From Cyclobacteriaceae bacterium (GTDB lineage: Bacteria; Bacteroidota; Bacteroidia; Cytophagales; Cyclobacteriaceae): 64,000 bases of DNA. The notes beneath the pieces are model-generated. The model was not told the DNA's origin and did not search any database. It saw only the letters and a program-made list of their open reading frames with translations. Below are positions 40,403-50,600 of the stretch, piece after piece. The stretch's first letter is position 1; the number at the start of each line of letters is the position of its first letter. The stretch covers positions 245,704-309,703 of the forward strand of contig JAHBTX010000006.1 of NCBI GenBank assembly GCA_019638395.1. Direction: 5' to 3'. The translations under genes and the position numbers were made by a program.

Positions 40403-40480
40403 GTTTCCAGTTTCTAAATCTAAACTTTCTCCAATTTCCGCACCTCGAAAATCCAGGTATTTTTCTTTCAAGTCCTCCTT

Positions 40481-40530
40481 AAGTCCTGACAGGTCTTTAT
40501 TTTCTTTAGATTAAAGACCTGTCAGGACTT
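40481..40530. repeat. REP-like inverted repeat upstream of lepA
   Basis: AAGTCCTGACAGGTCTTT (40481-40498) and AAAGACCTGTCAGGACTT (40513-40530) are perfect inverted copies of one another around a 14-nt spacer. They belong to the same family as the RAYT-linked elements, differing at one or two bases per arm. Confidence 0.85.
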
Positions 40531-40560
40531 ATTACCATTTCTCCGCCCCTTAATTCTTGT

Positions 40561-40568
40561 TACATTTG
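40561..40568 (+). promoter_or_regulatory. Probable -7 promoter element for lepA
   Basis: TACATTTG fits TAnnTTTG exactly and lies 14-32 bases before the possible lepA start codons. A clear -33 TTG at the right distance is not seen, so the call is tentative. Confidence 0.45.
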
Positions 40569-40581
40569 CAGCCTTAAAATC

Positions 40582-42384
40582 ATGACTGGAATGATGGGAA
40601 TGGAGCACATTCGCAACTTTTGTATTATTGCCCACATCGACCACGGAAAAAGTACCCTGGCCGACCGCCTGCTGGAGTTTACCGGCACCCTGAACCAGCG
40701 CCAAATGGAGGCCCAGGTGCTGGATAATATGGACTTGGAAAAGGAAAAGGGCATTACCATTAAAGCCCACGCCATTCAAATGAATTACAAGTTTGAGGGT
40801 AAAGAATATACCCTTAACCTGATTGATACCCCTGGCCATGTGGACTTCTCGTACGAAGTTTCGCGCGCCATTGCCTCTTGCGAGGGGGCCTTGCTGATTG
40901 TAGATGCCAGCCAGGGTATTGAAGCGCAAACTATTTCAAATCTTTACCTGGCCTTAGAGCATGATCTGGAGATTATTCCGGTAATGAATAAGATTGATTT
41001 GCCTCACGCAAACCCCGAAGTAGTGGCCGATGAAATTATAGACCTGATTGGCTGCAAACGCGAAGATATTTTATCGGCCAGTGCCAAAGAGGGCAAGGGC
41101 ATTGAAGAGATTTTGGCTGAAATTGTAAAGCGAATCCCGGCACCCAAAGGCAACTCTTCAGCACCTTTGCAAGCTATGATTTTCGATTCGGTGTTTAATT
41201 CATTTCGCGGTATCGAAATCTACTTCCGGGTGTTTAACGGCACTATCCGCAAAGGCGATAAAGTAAAATTTATCAGCACCGGTCAGGAATATTTTGCCGA
41301 TGAGATTGGCGTATTGAAATTAGATAAACATCCGCGCACCGAGATTACAGCCGGTAATGTAGGCTATCTTATTTCAGGTATTAAAGTGGCCAGCGAAGTA
41401 CACGTGGGCGATACCATTACCACCGCTGTTAATCCGGGTGAACTGTTAAAAGGATTTGAGAAAGTAAAGCCCATGGTGTTTGCCGGAATTTATCCGGTTG
41501 ATACCACCGAGTTTGAAGAGTTGCGTGCTTCGATGGAGAAGTTGAAACTAAACGATGCCTCGTTGGTGTGGGAATTGGAAACTTCCGCTGCACTTGGATT
41601 TGGTTTCCGTTGCGGCTTCCTCGGTATGTTGCACATGGAAATTATTCAGGAGCGGTTGGAACGCGAATTCGACATGACGGTGATTACAACCGTGCCATCG
41701 GTGCAGTTTAAAGCAACACTTACCAATGGCGATGAAGTGTTTATTAATGCACCTTCCGAAATGCCCGACCCTACGCGCATTGATTTTATTGAAGAACCGT
41801 ACATCAAAGCGCAGATCATCAGCAAAGCCGAGTACATTGGGCCCATTATTAATTTGTGTATTGAAAAACGCGGCCAGATTTTAAATCAGAACTACCTTAC
41901 TACCGATCGCGTAGAGATGTCGTTTGAAATGCCGTTGTCGGAAATCGTGTTTGACTTCTTTGATAAACTCAAATCCATTTCGCGTGGTTACGCATCGTTG
42001 GATTATCATTTGATAGGCATGCGCGAATCGGACATGGTGAAGTTGGATGTAATGTTGAATGGCGATAAGGTAGATGCGTTAAGCGCGATTGTACACCGGG
42101 GCAAAGCCCAGGATTGGGGCAGAAAGTTGTGCGAAAAATTGAAGGAACTGATTCCGCGACAGATGTTTGAGATAGCCATTCAGGCTGCTATCGGCCAAAA
42201 GATTGTAGCCCGCGAAAACATTAGTGCTATTCGTAAAAACGTATTGGCAAAATGTTATGGTGGTGATATTTCGCGTAAGCGCAAGCTGTTGGAAAAGCAG
42301 AAGAAAGGGAAGAAACGTATGCGGCAGGTGGGCAACGTAGAAATTCCGCAAGAGGCATTTATGGCTGTGTTGAAAATTGAGTAA
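40582..42384 (+). CDS. lepA: Elongation factor 4 (LepA), back-translocating GTPase
   Basis: The 600-residue GTPase begins near [21 protein letters not shown]1 is [10 protein letters not shown]3 DTPGHVDF and G4 NKID. It continues through the EF-G-like domains to the LepA-specific C-terminus ([20 protein letters not shown], ending [20 protein letters not shown]). EF4 acts on ribosomes during stalled or abnormal elongation and initiation. Starts at 40582, 40591, 40594 and 40600 are all in frame; 40600 gives the usual MEHIRN. A palindromic element separates it from folD, which may be read on the same transcript. Confidence 0.96.
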   Translation: MTGMMGMEHIRNFCIIAHIDHGKSTLADRLLEFTGTLNQRQMEAQVLDNMDLEKEKGITIKAHAIQMNYKFEGKEYTLNLIDTPGHVDFSYEVSRAIASCEGALLIVDASQGIEAQTISNLYLALEHDLEIIPVMNKIDLPHANPEVVADEIIDLIGCKREDILSASAKEGKGIEEILAEIVKRIPAPKGNSSAPLQAMIFDSVFNSFRGIEIYFRVFNGTIRKGDKVKFISTGQEYFADEIGVLKLDKHPRTEITAGNVGYLISGIKVASEVHVGDTITTAVNPGELLKGFEKVKPMVFAGIYPVDTTEFEELRASMEKLKLNDASLVWELETSAALGFGFRCGFLGMLHMEIIQERLEREFDMTVITTVPSVQFKATLTNGDEVFINAPSEMPDPTRIDFIEEPYIKAQIISKAEYIGPIINLCIEKRGQILNQNYLTTDRVEMSFEMPLSEIVFDFFDKLKSISRGYASLDYHLIGMRESDMVKLDVMLNGDKVDALSAIVHRGKAQDWGRKLCEKLKELIPRQMFEIAIQAAIGQKIVARENISAIRKNVLAKCYGGDISRKRKLLEKQKKGKKRMRQVGNVEIPQEAFMAVLKIE

Positions 42385-42391
42385 TTAAAAT

Positions 42392-42436
42392 ATTCTCTCC
42401 CCTCTCCTGTGGAGAGGCGCTGGGGTGAGGGCAAAA
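42392..42436. repeat. Palindromic element between lepA and folD
   Basis: CTCTCCCC-CTCTCC and GGAGAG-GGGGTGAGGG can pair across a short loop. The element resembles the one at 99-162 in sequence and layout, and may form a weak terminator or RNA-processing site between two genes in the same direction. Confidence 0.5.
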
Positions 42437-42443
42437 ATTAGGT

Positions 42444-43331
42444 ATGACAGGAACCACAACTTACACACTCATTGATGGTCGTAAAATCTCAACCGACATC
42501 AAGAAAGAAATTTCTGAACAGGTAAGTCTGCGCAAGCAGGCCGGAAAAAAGATTCCCCATCTGGCAATTATTCTTGTTGGTGATGATGGAGCCAGCCAAA
42601 CCTATGTGGATCACAAAGTAAAAGCGTGTAAGGAAGTTGGCTTTCACTATTCCATGTTGCGCTTTGCCGATACCATTAGCGAAGATAAGTTGATGAAACA
42701 CATCGATCAGGTAAACCGCGATGAAGATGTGGACGGGTTTATTGTACAGTTGCCATTGCCGGCTCACATCTCTGTCGAAAAAATTACTGAAAAAATTCGT
42801 CCGGATAAAGACGTAGATGGTTTCACCAATCGCAACTTTGGAAGTATTGTTTCTAAAAACCCGTTGTTGTTGCCCGCTACACCTTATGGGGTAATGGAGT
42901 TATTAAAGCGCTACCAGATTGCAACCGAAGGAAAAAATTGTGTGGTAGTAGGAGCAAGCCGATTGGTAGGCGCACCTTTAAGTATGATGTTGGTGGAAGA
43001 AGGAAAAGCCACTGTAACAATTTGCCATAAGTTCACAAAAGATATTGCGCACTTCACACGCCATGCCGATATTTTAATTGCTGCAGTTGGAAAGCCGGGT
43101 TTGATTACGGCCGATATGGTAAAAGAAGGGGCAGTAGTTATTGATGTGGGCACTACCCGCGTGGAAGGCCCGCAATATAAAAACGGTTATACCTTAAAGG
43201 GCGATGTTGAGTTTAAGGAAGTAGCTCCCAAAACAACGTACATTACACCCGTACCCGGTGGCGTTGGCCCCATGACAATCGCCTCGTTATTGTTGAATAC
43301 ATTACGCGCAACGGAATTGCGTAATCCATAA
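42444..43331 (+). CDS. folD: Bifunctional methylenetetrahydrofolate dehydrogenase/cyclohydrolase FolD
   Basis: The 295-residue enzyme shows PHLAIILVGDDGASQTYVDH (active-site Tyr, and Lys in KVKACKEVG), DGFIVQLPLPAHI and the NADP-site CVVVGASRLVGAPLSMMLVE, ending TPVPGGVGPMTIASLLLNT. FolD interconverts methylene-, methenyl- and 10-formyl-tetrahydrofolate in the cytoplasm. Adjacent pabB/pabC genes also serve folate. The usual RSxxVGxP is ASRLVGAP here, a small variation. The start is ATG 42444, directly after the palindromic element. Confidence 0.96.
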   Translation: MTGTTTYTLIDGRKISTDIKKEISEQVSLRKQAGKKIPHLAIILVGDDGASQTYVDHKVKACKEVGFHYSMLRFADTISEDKLMKHIDQVNRDEDVDGFIVQLPLPAHISVEKITEKIRPDKDVDGFTNRNFGSIVSKNPLLLPATPYGVMELLKRYQIATEGKNCVVVGASRLVGAPLSMMLVEEGKATVTICHKFTKDIAHFTRHADILIAAVGKPGLITADMVKEGAVVIDVGTTRVEGPQYKNGYTLKGDVEFKEVAPKTTYITPVPGGVGPMTIASLLLNTLRATELRNP

Positions 43332-43415
43332 TTCAATTTCACATTTCGAATTCGAAAATGCGAGTCATGAGATCGGAGTCTTAAATCTGGAATTTTGAAC
43401 CTTGAATCCGAAAAA

Positions 43416-44018
43416 ATGAATTTTAAGCTACCATTAATGGAAGACTTTTACACCATTCAAGGGGAAGGGTTTCATCAAGGCCGGGCTGCTTATTTTATTC
43501 GACTGGGTGGATGCGAAGTACGGTGTGTGTGGTGCGATGTGAAGGACAGTTGGAATGTAAATGATCATCCGAAAGTGACGGTTGAAACAATCGCAGCAAA
43601 AGCTAAAGCGAGCGGCACCGAAATTTGTGTGGTAACGGGTGGCGAACCGACCATGCATCAGTTGCAAGCATTAACTGATGCATTGCGAGTAGCAGGTTTA
43701 AAAACACACCTCGAAACTTCAGGTGCTTATCCCATTACGGGTGTGTGGGATTGGATTTGCTTCTCACCAAAAAAATTCAAACATCCGCATTCATCGGTTG
43801 CTCAACAAGCCAACGAACTGAAGGTGGTTATATTTCATAAAACCGATTTTGAATGGGCCGAAGAATTTGCCCGGCAAGTGCGTTCGGAATGTAAGCTTTA
43901 TTTGCAACCGGAATGGTCGAAAGAAGATGACATGCTGCCCCAACTTATTGAATACGTAAAGAAGAACCCCCGGTGGCAGATTTCGTTGCAAGTGCACAAG
44001 TACATGAATATTCCCTGA
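43416..44018 (+). CDS. queE: 7-carboxy-7-deazaguanine synthase QueE
   Basis: From ATG 43416 the product is 200 residues; an upstream TTG at 43395 would add seven unlikely residues. It starts FKLPLMEDFYTIQGEGFHQG, then has the radical-SAM cysteines in GGCEVRCVWCDVKDSW (C-x3-C-x2-C) and CVVTGGEPTMHQ. QueE makes the 7-deazaguanine ring for queuosine from 6-carboxytetrahydropterin, which QueD (53392) makes from dihydroneopterin triphosphate. The gene lies seven bases before pabB, so pterin- and folate-linked genes are grouped. Confidence 0.93.
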   Translation: MNFKLPLMEDFYTIQGEGFHQGRAAYFIRLGGCEVRCVWCDVKDSWNVNDHPKVTVETIAAKAKASGTEICVVTGGEPTMHQLQALTDALRVAGLKTHLETSGAYPITGVWDWICFSPKKFKHPHSSVAQQANELKVVIFHKTDFEWAEEFARQVRSECKLYLQPEWSKEDDMLPQLIEYVKKNPRWQISLQVHKYMNIP

Positions 44019-44025
44019 TCGGGTT

Positions 44026-44994
44026 GTGAACACAGCTGAATTTATTGATCGCGCAGATTTACTTAGCAAAGGTGGTACACCTTTTTTGTTTCTGGTTGAT
44101 TTTGAAATGAAACAACCGCGTATATGGTTACCCGATCAAGTTGACTCCAACGATTTGTTGTTTTATATAAATGGGTTTACCAATGCCGCTGGCACTAAAC
44201 CTAAAACGCATCTTTCATTAAAGGCACAGGCAATAACCGAAAACGATTACCGGCAAAGGTTCAATAAAGTAATGCAACACCTTCGGTATGGTAATTCTTT
44301 CCTGACGAACCTTACCATCAAATCGCAAATTGAAATAAACACTACGCTGCAAGAATTATTCTATCAGGTAAATGCCCCGTACCGGTGTTGGCTGCGTAAT
44401 CAATTCTTATTTTTCTCGCCCGAGAGCTTTATTAAAATTTCAGATGGTAAAATTTATGCTTACCCCATGAAAGGAACCATCGATGCTACCATACCGGATG
44501 CGGCTGCCGTTATATTAAATAATGAAAAAGAAAAAGCAGAGCATGTTACTATTGTGGATTTAATTCGCAACGATTTGGCTCAGGTGGCAACAGAAGTGCA
44601 GGTATCCAGGTTTCGCTACCTGGATAAAATAAAAACCGATCGTAGTGCTATTCTGCAGGTAAGTTCTGAAATTACAGGTAAGGTACTGCCGCAGTATCAG
44701 CAACAAATTGGCAGTTTATTAGCCGCTTTATTACCGGCTGGTTCGGTTAGTGGTGCGCCTAAGAAAAAAACCGTTGCGATAATCCACGAAGCAGAGCCAG
44801 ACTTACGAGGTTATTACACGGGTATATTCGGATATTTCGATGGCCGCATACTGGATAGTTGCGTTAACATTCGGTTTATAGAACAGCAAGGTGATTTGTA
44901 CTATTATAGAAGCGGTGGTGGAATAACAGCGCAGAGTAATTGGCAAGCAGAATACAACGAAGTTTTACAGAAAATGTATGTGCCGGTTAATTGA
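44026..44994 (+). CDS. pabB: Aminodeoxychorismate synthase component I (PabB)
   Basis: The 322-residue protein is a chorismate-binding enzyme without the usual N-terminal glutamine-binding region, so it is shorter than TrpE. Motifs include QRFNKVMQHLRYGNSFLTNL, FLFFSPESFIKI, TIVDLIRNDLAQVA and the signature PAGSVSGAPKKKTVAIIHEA. It aminates chorismate for p-aminobenzoate and folate. The start is GTG 44026. Its 3' end overlaps pabC by 17 bases. The glutaminase partner (PabA) is not in the window. Confidence 0.9.
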   Translation: MNTAEFIDRADLLSKGGTPFLFLVDFEMKQPRIWLPDQVDSNDLLFYINGFTNAAGTKPKTHLSLKAQAITENDYRQRFNKVMQHLRYGNSFLTNLTIKSQIEINTTLQELFYQVNAPYRCWLRNQFLFFSPESFIKISDGKIYAYPMKGTIDATIPDAAAVILNNEKEKAEHVTIVDLIRNDLAQVATEVQVSRFRYLDKIKTDRSAILQVSSEITGKVLPQYQQQIGSLLAALLPAGSVSGAPKKKTVAIIHEAEPDLRGYYTGIFGYFDGRILDSCVNIRFIEQQGDLYYYRSGGGITAQSNWQAEYNEVLQKMYVPVN

Positions 44995-45571
44995 ATCAAT
45001 TTACCTCAACAATGGTACATTTCGCAATTTGACCTACCATCAACTGCGAATGGAAAATAGTTCGAAAGAAATTTTCAGCTCACCTAATAAGTGGACTTTT
45101 GAAAATATTCTTCGGGCGTTTGCGTTTCCCCAATCTGGTTTATTTAAAGTAAGAGTTGTTTATGACGAACAGGTAAAACAGGTTGAGTTTGTTCCCTATC
45201 AGCCTAAACCGGTAAAATCGTTGAAATTGATATTCTCAGATTCGATTTGCTATAGCCACAAATTTGAAAACCGAAAAGCCTTAAATGAATTGTTTGTGCA
45301 ACGTGGCAACTGCGATGATATAATCATAGTAAAAAATGGTTTTGTTACCGATGCCAGTTATGCCAATCTTATTTTTAGGAAAGACAACAACTGGTATGCA
45401 CCCACAACCTTTTTATTAAACGGAACCATGCGGGCGTTTTTAATAAACACTGGTCGGGTTACGGTAACAGAAATTCGGGTTGAAGACTTAGTAAGGTACG
45501 AGGCTTGCAAGTTAGTAAATTCTATGCTGGGAATGGAGGCTCCCGAAATTCTTATATCATCCATCGAATAA
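44978..45571 (+). CDS. pabC: Class IV aminotransferase, probable aminodeoxychorismate lyase (PabC)
   Basis: The 197-residue PLP protein begins MCRLIESIYLNNGTFRNLTY. It contains FENRKALNELFVQRGNCDDI with the position of the PLP lysine (K in NRKAL), the FVTDASYANLIFRK loop and FLLNGTMRAFLI. It is short for the fold but similar to other compact PabC proteins. Overlap with pabB by 17 bases supports a role in releasing p-aminobenzoate. It could in principle act as a branched-chain or D-amino-acid aminotransferase, but the context argues against this. Confidence 0.85.
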   Translation: MCRLIESIYLNNGTFRNLTYHQLRMENSSKEIFSSPNKWTFENILRAFAFPQSGLFKVRVVYDEQVKQVEFVPYQPKPVKSLKLIFSDSICYSHKFENRKALNELFVQRGNCDDIIIVKNGFVTDASYANLIFRKDNNWYAPTTFLLNGTMRAFLINTGRVTVTEIRVEDLVRYEACKLVNSMLGMEAPEILISSIE

Positions 45572-45617
45572 AATACTTATCTCAAGCGTTTTCCTTTCTA
45601 AATATTAAATTGTGGGT

Positions 45618-47513
45618 ATGCAAAAAACATTTTTCCTGCTGTTGCTTGTTGTTGGGTTTCAGGTGTCAGCGCAAAACCTGAGTTCCAAAAACAAAAAAGC
45701 AATTGAACTATATGTTGAAGCAGATAATTACCGTGTGCGAGGTCAGTTTACACAAGCCATCAATCTGTTACAGGAAGCCCTAACCCGCGATAAAAATTTT
45801 GAGGAGGCGTATTACCGGCTGGCAACTATTTATAAAGTGCAGGAGAAATATGAATTGGCACAACAAACACTCGAGAAGGGATATGATCTGGTTAAGCCAG
45901 ATTCGCGCAAGCGTATGTACTTGTATGAGTTGGCCGCAGTTAACCTCTGGCAGGGTAAATACGAATTGTGTAAAAAGTACACTGCTGAGTTTCTGTTGAT
46001 AGAAAAAGAGGACTATAAAAAAATAGCGCTTGCAAAAGTTTGGCAAACACAGGCTGAATATGCACTTCAAAATCCAACGGTTTACGATTATAGCATAACC
46101 CCGTTAAGCGACTCGGTTAATATTTTTCCCATGCAATACTTTCCTACCGTAACAGCCGATGGTATGCAATTAATATTTACGGCCCGTTATGGTGGCAACC
46201 GCAACGACAATGAAGATTTGGTGGTATCCAATAAACGCACAAATGGCGAGTGGGGCGAACCGGTTTCGTTATCAGCGAATATAAACACCATTCAACGCGA
46301 AGGTGCCAGTACTATTTCGGCTGATGGCAGGCATTTAATTTTTACGGTGTGTGGTGCTTCGGGTTGCGATTTGTATGAAAGTCGTAAAACCGGTAGTAAT
46401 TGGTCGAAGCCCAAAAATATGGGCCCAAATATTAATAGTGCTCGTTGGGATGCACAACCCTCACTTTCGGCCGATGGGCGTGAACTTTATTTTGTTTCAG
46501 AAAGGGCGGGTGGTTTAGGCGGATACGACATCTGGTACTCGCAACTAACCGATAAGGGTTGGAGTAAGGCAATAAATGCCGGGCCGGCCATCAATACTCC
46601 ACACGATGAAATCTCACCCTATATACATGTTAATAATCGCGAGTTATACTTTGTATCAAACGGTTTGCCTGGCTATGGCGGGTACGATATATATAAGGCA
46701 CAAAAAACCGAAACAGGATGGGATAAACCACTTAATATGGGTAAGCCTTTAAACGATCATCACGATCAGTATTCATTTATTGTATCGGCTTTGGGCGATC
46801 AAGGTTACTACTCGCGCGAAGAATCCAAGAATCGAAGCCGCCTTTATCGGATTGTTCTTCCGCAACAATTAGTAACAACCTTTATCGGAAATGTGGTGAG
46901 TGGCACAATAACGCATGCAACCACACAACAACCCATAAGGGCACAGATTGAACTTTATAACCTGGCGGAGAAGAAATCGGTTTCAAAAGTATTTTCCGAT
47001 TCTGTAACAGGCCAGTACCTGATAGTTTTACCAGGAGGCGCAGAATATGCTTTATATGTTGAAAAACCTGGCTTTCTTTTTAACAGCGAATACTTTAATT
47101 ATAAATCGGGCAGTCAACAAGCTGTAAAGAAAGATATTGCATTAACACCTGTATATCAAAATGCAGCCATTGTATTGAATAATATCTTTTTTGATACCGA
47201 CAAATACGATTTAAGAGCAGAATCAATCTTAGAATTAGAAAAAGTTGTGGATTTTTTGCGTAGCAACACTACTATAAAAATTGAAATAGCTGGCCATACC
47301 GATAATTCCGGATCAGAAGTTTATAACTTGAAGTTATCTGAGAACCGGGCAAAATCGGTAGCAGATTTTTTACTTTCCAATAATATTCCTCAAAGCCAGA
47401 TACAAATACGAGGTTATGGTTCAAAAATTCCGCGCGTTGCTAACACCACCGATCACAATCGGCAACAAAACAGACGCATCGAATTCAAAATAATCGGATT
47501 CAGCAAGCAGTAG
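45618..47513 (+). CDS. OmpA-family outer-membrane protein with TPR and PD40 propeller
   Basis: From ATG 45618 the product is 631 residues. It has a signal peptide (MQKTFFLLLLVVGFQVSAQ), TPR-like helices (about 25-150; QAINLLQEALTRDKNFEEAY), and a WD40-like PD40 propeller (about 170-420; FPTVTADGMQLIFTARYGGN, SLSADGRELYFVSERAGG and similar blades). A carboxypeptidase-regulatory-like beta domain (about 425-510) and a C-terminal OmpA peptidoglycan-binding domain (IFFDTDKYDLRAES, IEIAGHTDNSGS, LSENRAKSVADFLL) follow. Proteins with this layout occur in type IX secretion and gliding loci of Bacteroidota, for example PorE-like forms, but none of those partners is adjacent. A GTG at 45612 is a less likely start. 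Confidence 0.88.
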   Translation: MQKTFFLLLLVVGFQVSAQNLSSKNKKAIELYVEADNYRVRGQFTQAINLLQEALTRDKNFEEAYYRLATIYKVQEKYELAQQTLEKGYDLVKPDSRKRMYLYELAAVNLWQGKYELCKKYTAEFLLIEKEDYKKIALAKVWQTQAEYALQNPTVYDYSITPLSDSVNIFPMQYFPTVTADGMQLIFTARYGGNRNDNEDLVVSNKRTNGEWGEPVSLSANINTIQREGASTISADGRHLIFTVCGASGCDLYESRKTGSNWSKPKNMGPNINSARWDAQPSLSADGRELYFVSERAGGLGGYDIWYSQLTDKGWSKAINAGPAINTPHDEISPYIHVNNRELYFVSNGLPGYGGYDIYKAQKTETGWDKPLNMGKPLNDHHDQYSFIVSALGDQGYYSREESKNRSRLYRIVLPQQLVTTFIGNVVSGTITHATTQQPIRAQIELYNLAEKKSVSKVFSDSVTGQYLIVLPGGAEYALYVEKPGFLFNSEYFNYKSGSQQAVKKDIALTPVYQNAAIVLNNIFFDTDKYDLRAESILELEKVVDFLRSNTTIKIEIAGHTDNSGSEVYNLKLSENRAKSVADFLLSNNIPQSQIQIRGYGSKIPRVANTTDHNRQQNRRIEFKIIGFSKQ

Positions 47514-47631
47514 GCCTCCCCAACATTCGGCATCATTATATAAAAGGTAAAATATATTAATGAATGGTTAAAATTCTTTTCTAATGATAGAACTTTAACA
47601 AATCATGATTTTTCTGATACTAATTTTGTTT

Positions 47632-47639
47632 TAAGTTTG
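47632..47639 (+). promoter_or_regulatory. Probable -7 promoter element of the SusC/SusD operon
   Basis: TAAGTTTG fits TAnnTTTG exactly, 43 bases before the susC-type start; a second match, TAATTTTG, lies at 47621-47628. No convincing -33 element is seen, so which one is used is open. Confidence 0.45.
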
Positions 47640-47681
47640 TGCCCTATTAAGAAATATTCTATTCAATTAAACCAAAACAGT

Positions 47682-50600
47682 ATGAAGAAAATTCTACAGA
47701 ATGGTATTTTCTTGTTGGTATTAACTTTCAGTTTCGAAAGTTTTGCCCAAGATCGTACAGTTTCAGGAAAGGTTACATCAGCGGAAGACGGTTCTGAGCT
47801 TCCGGGTGTAAACGTTGTACTTAAAGGTACAGCTATTGGTGTAAGTACCGATGCACAAGGAAGGTATTCACTTTCTATACCGGCCTCAGGTGCTACATTA
47901 GTCTTTTCATTTATCGGATTAAAAACTGAAGAGGTTGCTGTAGGAAACAGATCTGTTGTTGATCTGCGCATGCAATCAGATGCTACACAGTTAGCAGAGG
48001 TTATTGTAACTGAAACAGGTTACAGTCAGGAGCGGAAATTTATCGGTTCAGCTGCAACACTTAAGGGAGATATTACAGAACGTGCACCAATGGCGTCATT
48101 AGATCAGTCGCTTCAGGGCCGTGTTGCAGGGGTGCTTGTAAATTCAGGTAGCGGACAACCAGGTTCAAGTGCTACTGTTCGGATTCGCGGTGTGCAATCA
48201 ATTTCTGGTGCAGGCGCTCAACCACTTTATGTAATTGATGGTGTGCCTGTATTGGGAGATTTATCAGGCATTAACGTGAATGATATTGTTTCGCAAACAA
48301 TTCTAAAAGATGGTGTTGCCAGTGCTTTGTATGGTGCACGCGGTGCCAATGGTGTTATCGTAATTACGACCAGAAAGGGACAAGCCGGGGTAAATTCAAT
48401 CGACTTTAGAACACAGGTTGGTGTTTCAATGCAACCACCTCCGCAAAACTTTAACATGATGAACACAGCCCAAACGTTAGAGTATGAAGAAAGATTGGGA
48501 TTGGCAGGTTTTGGAATAACAGGACCAGGTTGGCAATACTCTCCGCAGCATCCTACCTATGCCGCACAAACAGAAGCTGAAAAAGCCAGAAGAGATGGAT
48601 TGTTGGCTGGTTTCAGAGATAATAACCTCAATTTTGCTGACATTCTTTTTCGTAATGGTGTTTCCAAAACTAATGAATTGGTGGCACGTGGTGGCACAGA
48701 TAAGAGCCGCTACTTTACATCTTTCAATGTATTTGATCAGGATGGATTTGCAGAAGGATCAAATTTTACTCGCTATACAGGTAGGGTAAATGTGGATCAG
48801 GAGTTGGGTAAACTCACGGTTAATCTTTCTTCAACTATTACCAGTTCAGAAACCACCAGCAGTGTTGGTGATTGGTTGGGTAATAGCCCAGGTAACCCTT
48901 TCCAGATTGTATGGCGTGCAAAACCTTATGAGCAGGTTTATAAAGATGACGGTTCTTTGGATTTTGGTGCGTCTGCAGCATTGACTCCGAGAAATATTGC
49001 TAATGCAATAGAACGCCAGCAGAATACAATCTTCAGACAGAAAGACCTTCGTGTTTTAGGTGCACTGGCTCTTAAGTATGAAATTATTAAAGGACTAAGT
49101 GTTAGAAATAGTTTTGGTGTGGATATGAATACCTCACAAGGTATGTACTCCATTAATCCAAACTCTTTTGTGGGTTCACAACAAACACAAAATTCAGGTT
49201 ACCATACAGAGGCTGTATTAAACCGTTCTCAAATAATCAATACAACCAGCCTAAACTTCTCTAAAATTTTAAGAGACAAGCATGAAGTGGAAGCCGGTGC
49301 TTTCTTTGAGGCAATTAAAGTTTCCAATAATGGTTTTGGATACCAATTGTTTAACTTGGATAAGCGTTTAACTCAAACCGGACAGGGTGCCGGTAATATT
49401 CCTACAACTACTGGTCAAACCAATTATCCTCAAAACGGAAATGGTGCCAAATCTCAGTATGGTATTCGCTCATACTTTGGTACTACACGTTATACCTATG
49501 CCGATAAATATACAATCAATCTAAATGCACGGATGGATGGAACTTCGCGGATTTTGAATGAAAATAACAAAGAGGTATTTACGTGGTCTGTTGGGTTAGG
49601 TTGGGATGCCATAAACGAACAGTTTATGCAATCGCAGAATATTATTACCGACTTGAAGGTAAGAGCTACGTATGGTGAGGTGGCAAATATTGGTAGTATT
49701 AGTAACAATAATTATGGTTTAGTTGGAACCTTTTTTAACGTACCTAACTACTTAGGTCCGCAGTTACCTACCTTTGGAACCAGCACAGCTTTTGCGGGAT
49801 CTTCCATTGCAGGTTTAGTTCCTACCACACCAGGAAATCCAGAACTAAAGATTGAAACGGTTAACAAATACAACGTTGGTTTTGATATTGGCATATTTAA
49901 CAGAGCTAACCTGGTTGTTGATTTTTACAAGAATGTAACAGTAGATTTGTTTGTAAGCCAGCCGCTTAGTGCAACAACGGGATTTGGTGGAACTTCGCTG
50001 CCAATCAACGCAGGCCAAATGTCAAACAAAGGTGTAGAAGTTACATTAACGGGTGATATCTACCGTCATGGCGATTGGGCTATTGATGCCAATTGGAATC
50101 ATGCGATAAATGTTAATAATATAGATGATCTTGGTGCAGTGAACGAATATCCATTGGGTACATTCCTGATTAGAAAAGGCTTACCATATGGTTCTCACTA
50201 TACGTATGATTATGTTGGAGCTGATCCTGCCACAGGGCAGCCCATTTATCGTAAAGAAGACGGAACCACAACATTTTCCCAGGCTGATGCCGGACAGGTT
50301 GCTAAGTTTGGAACGTTCCTACCGAAGCATACCGGAGGTTTTGGTGTATCTGGTAGGTATAAAAAACTTCAGGTATCAACTTTCTTCACTTACCAATTTG
50401 ATGTGGTAAGAAGTAACAATGTATGGAGTTGGGTAACACGCGGAATTCCAGGTTATATAAATGCTGTTGGCCAGGTAACAGACTTATTAACAGATCAGTG
50501 GTTACAACCTGGTGATCAGAAATTCTATCAGTCACCAGCTTACGATAGAGGCTTTACTTCAACAGACTTGATGGATGCTAAATTTCTACGATTCAGGGAG

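Noticed and set aside
45618-47513. Assignment of the OmpA-family protein as a type IX secretion component
   Set aside because: The domain layout is similar, but no por/gld genes are adjacent and the layout alone is not specific.
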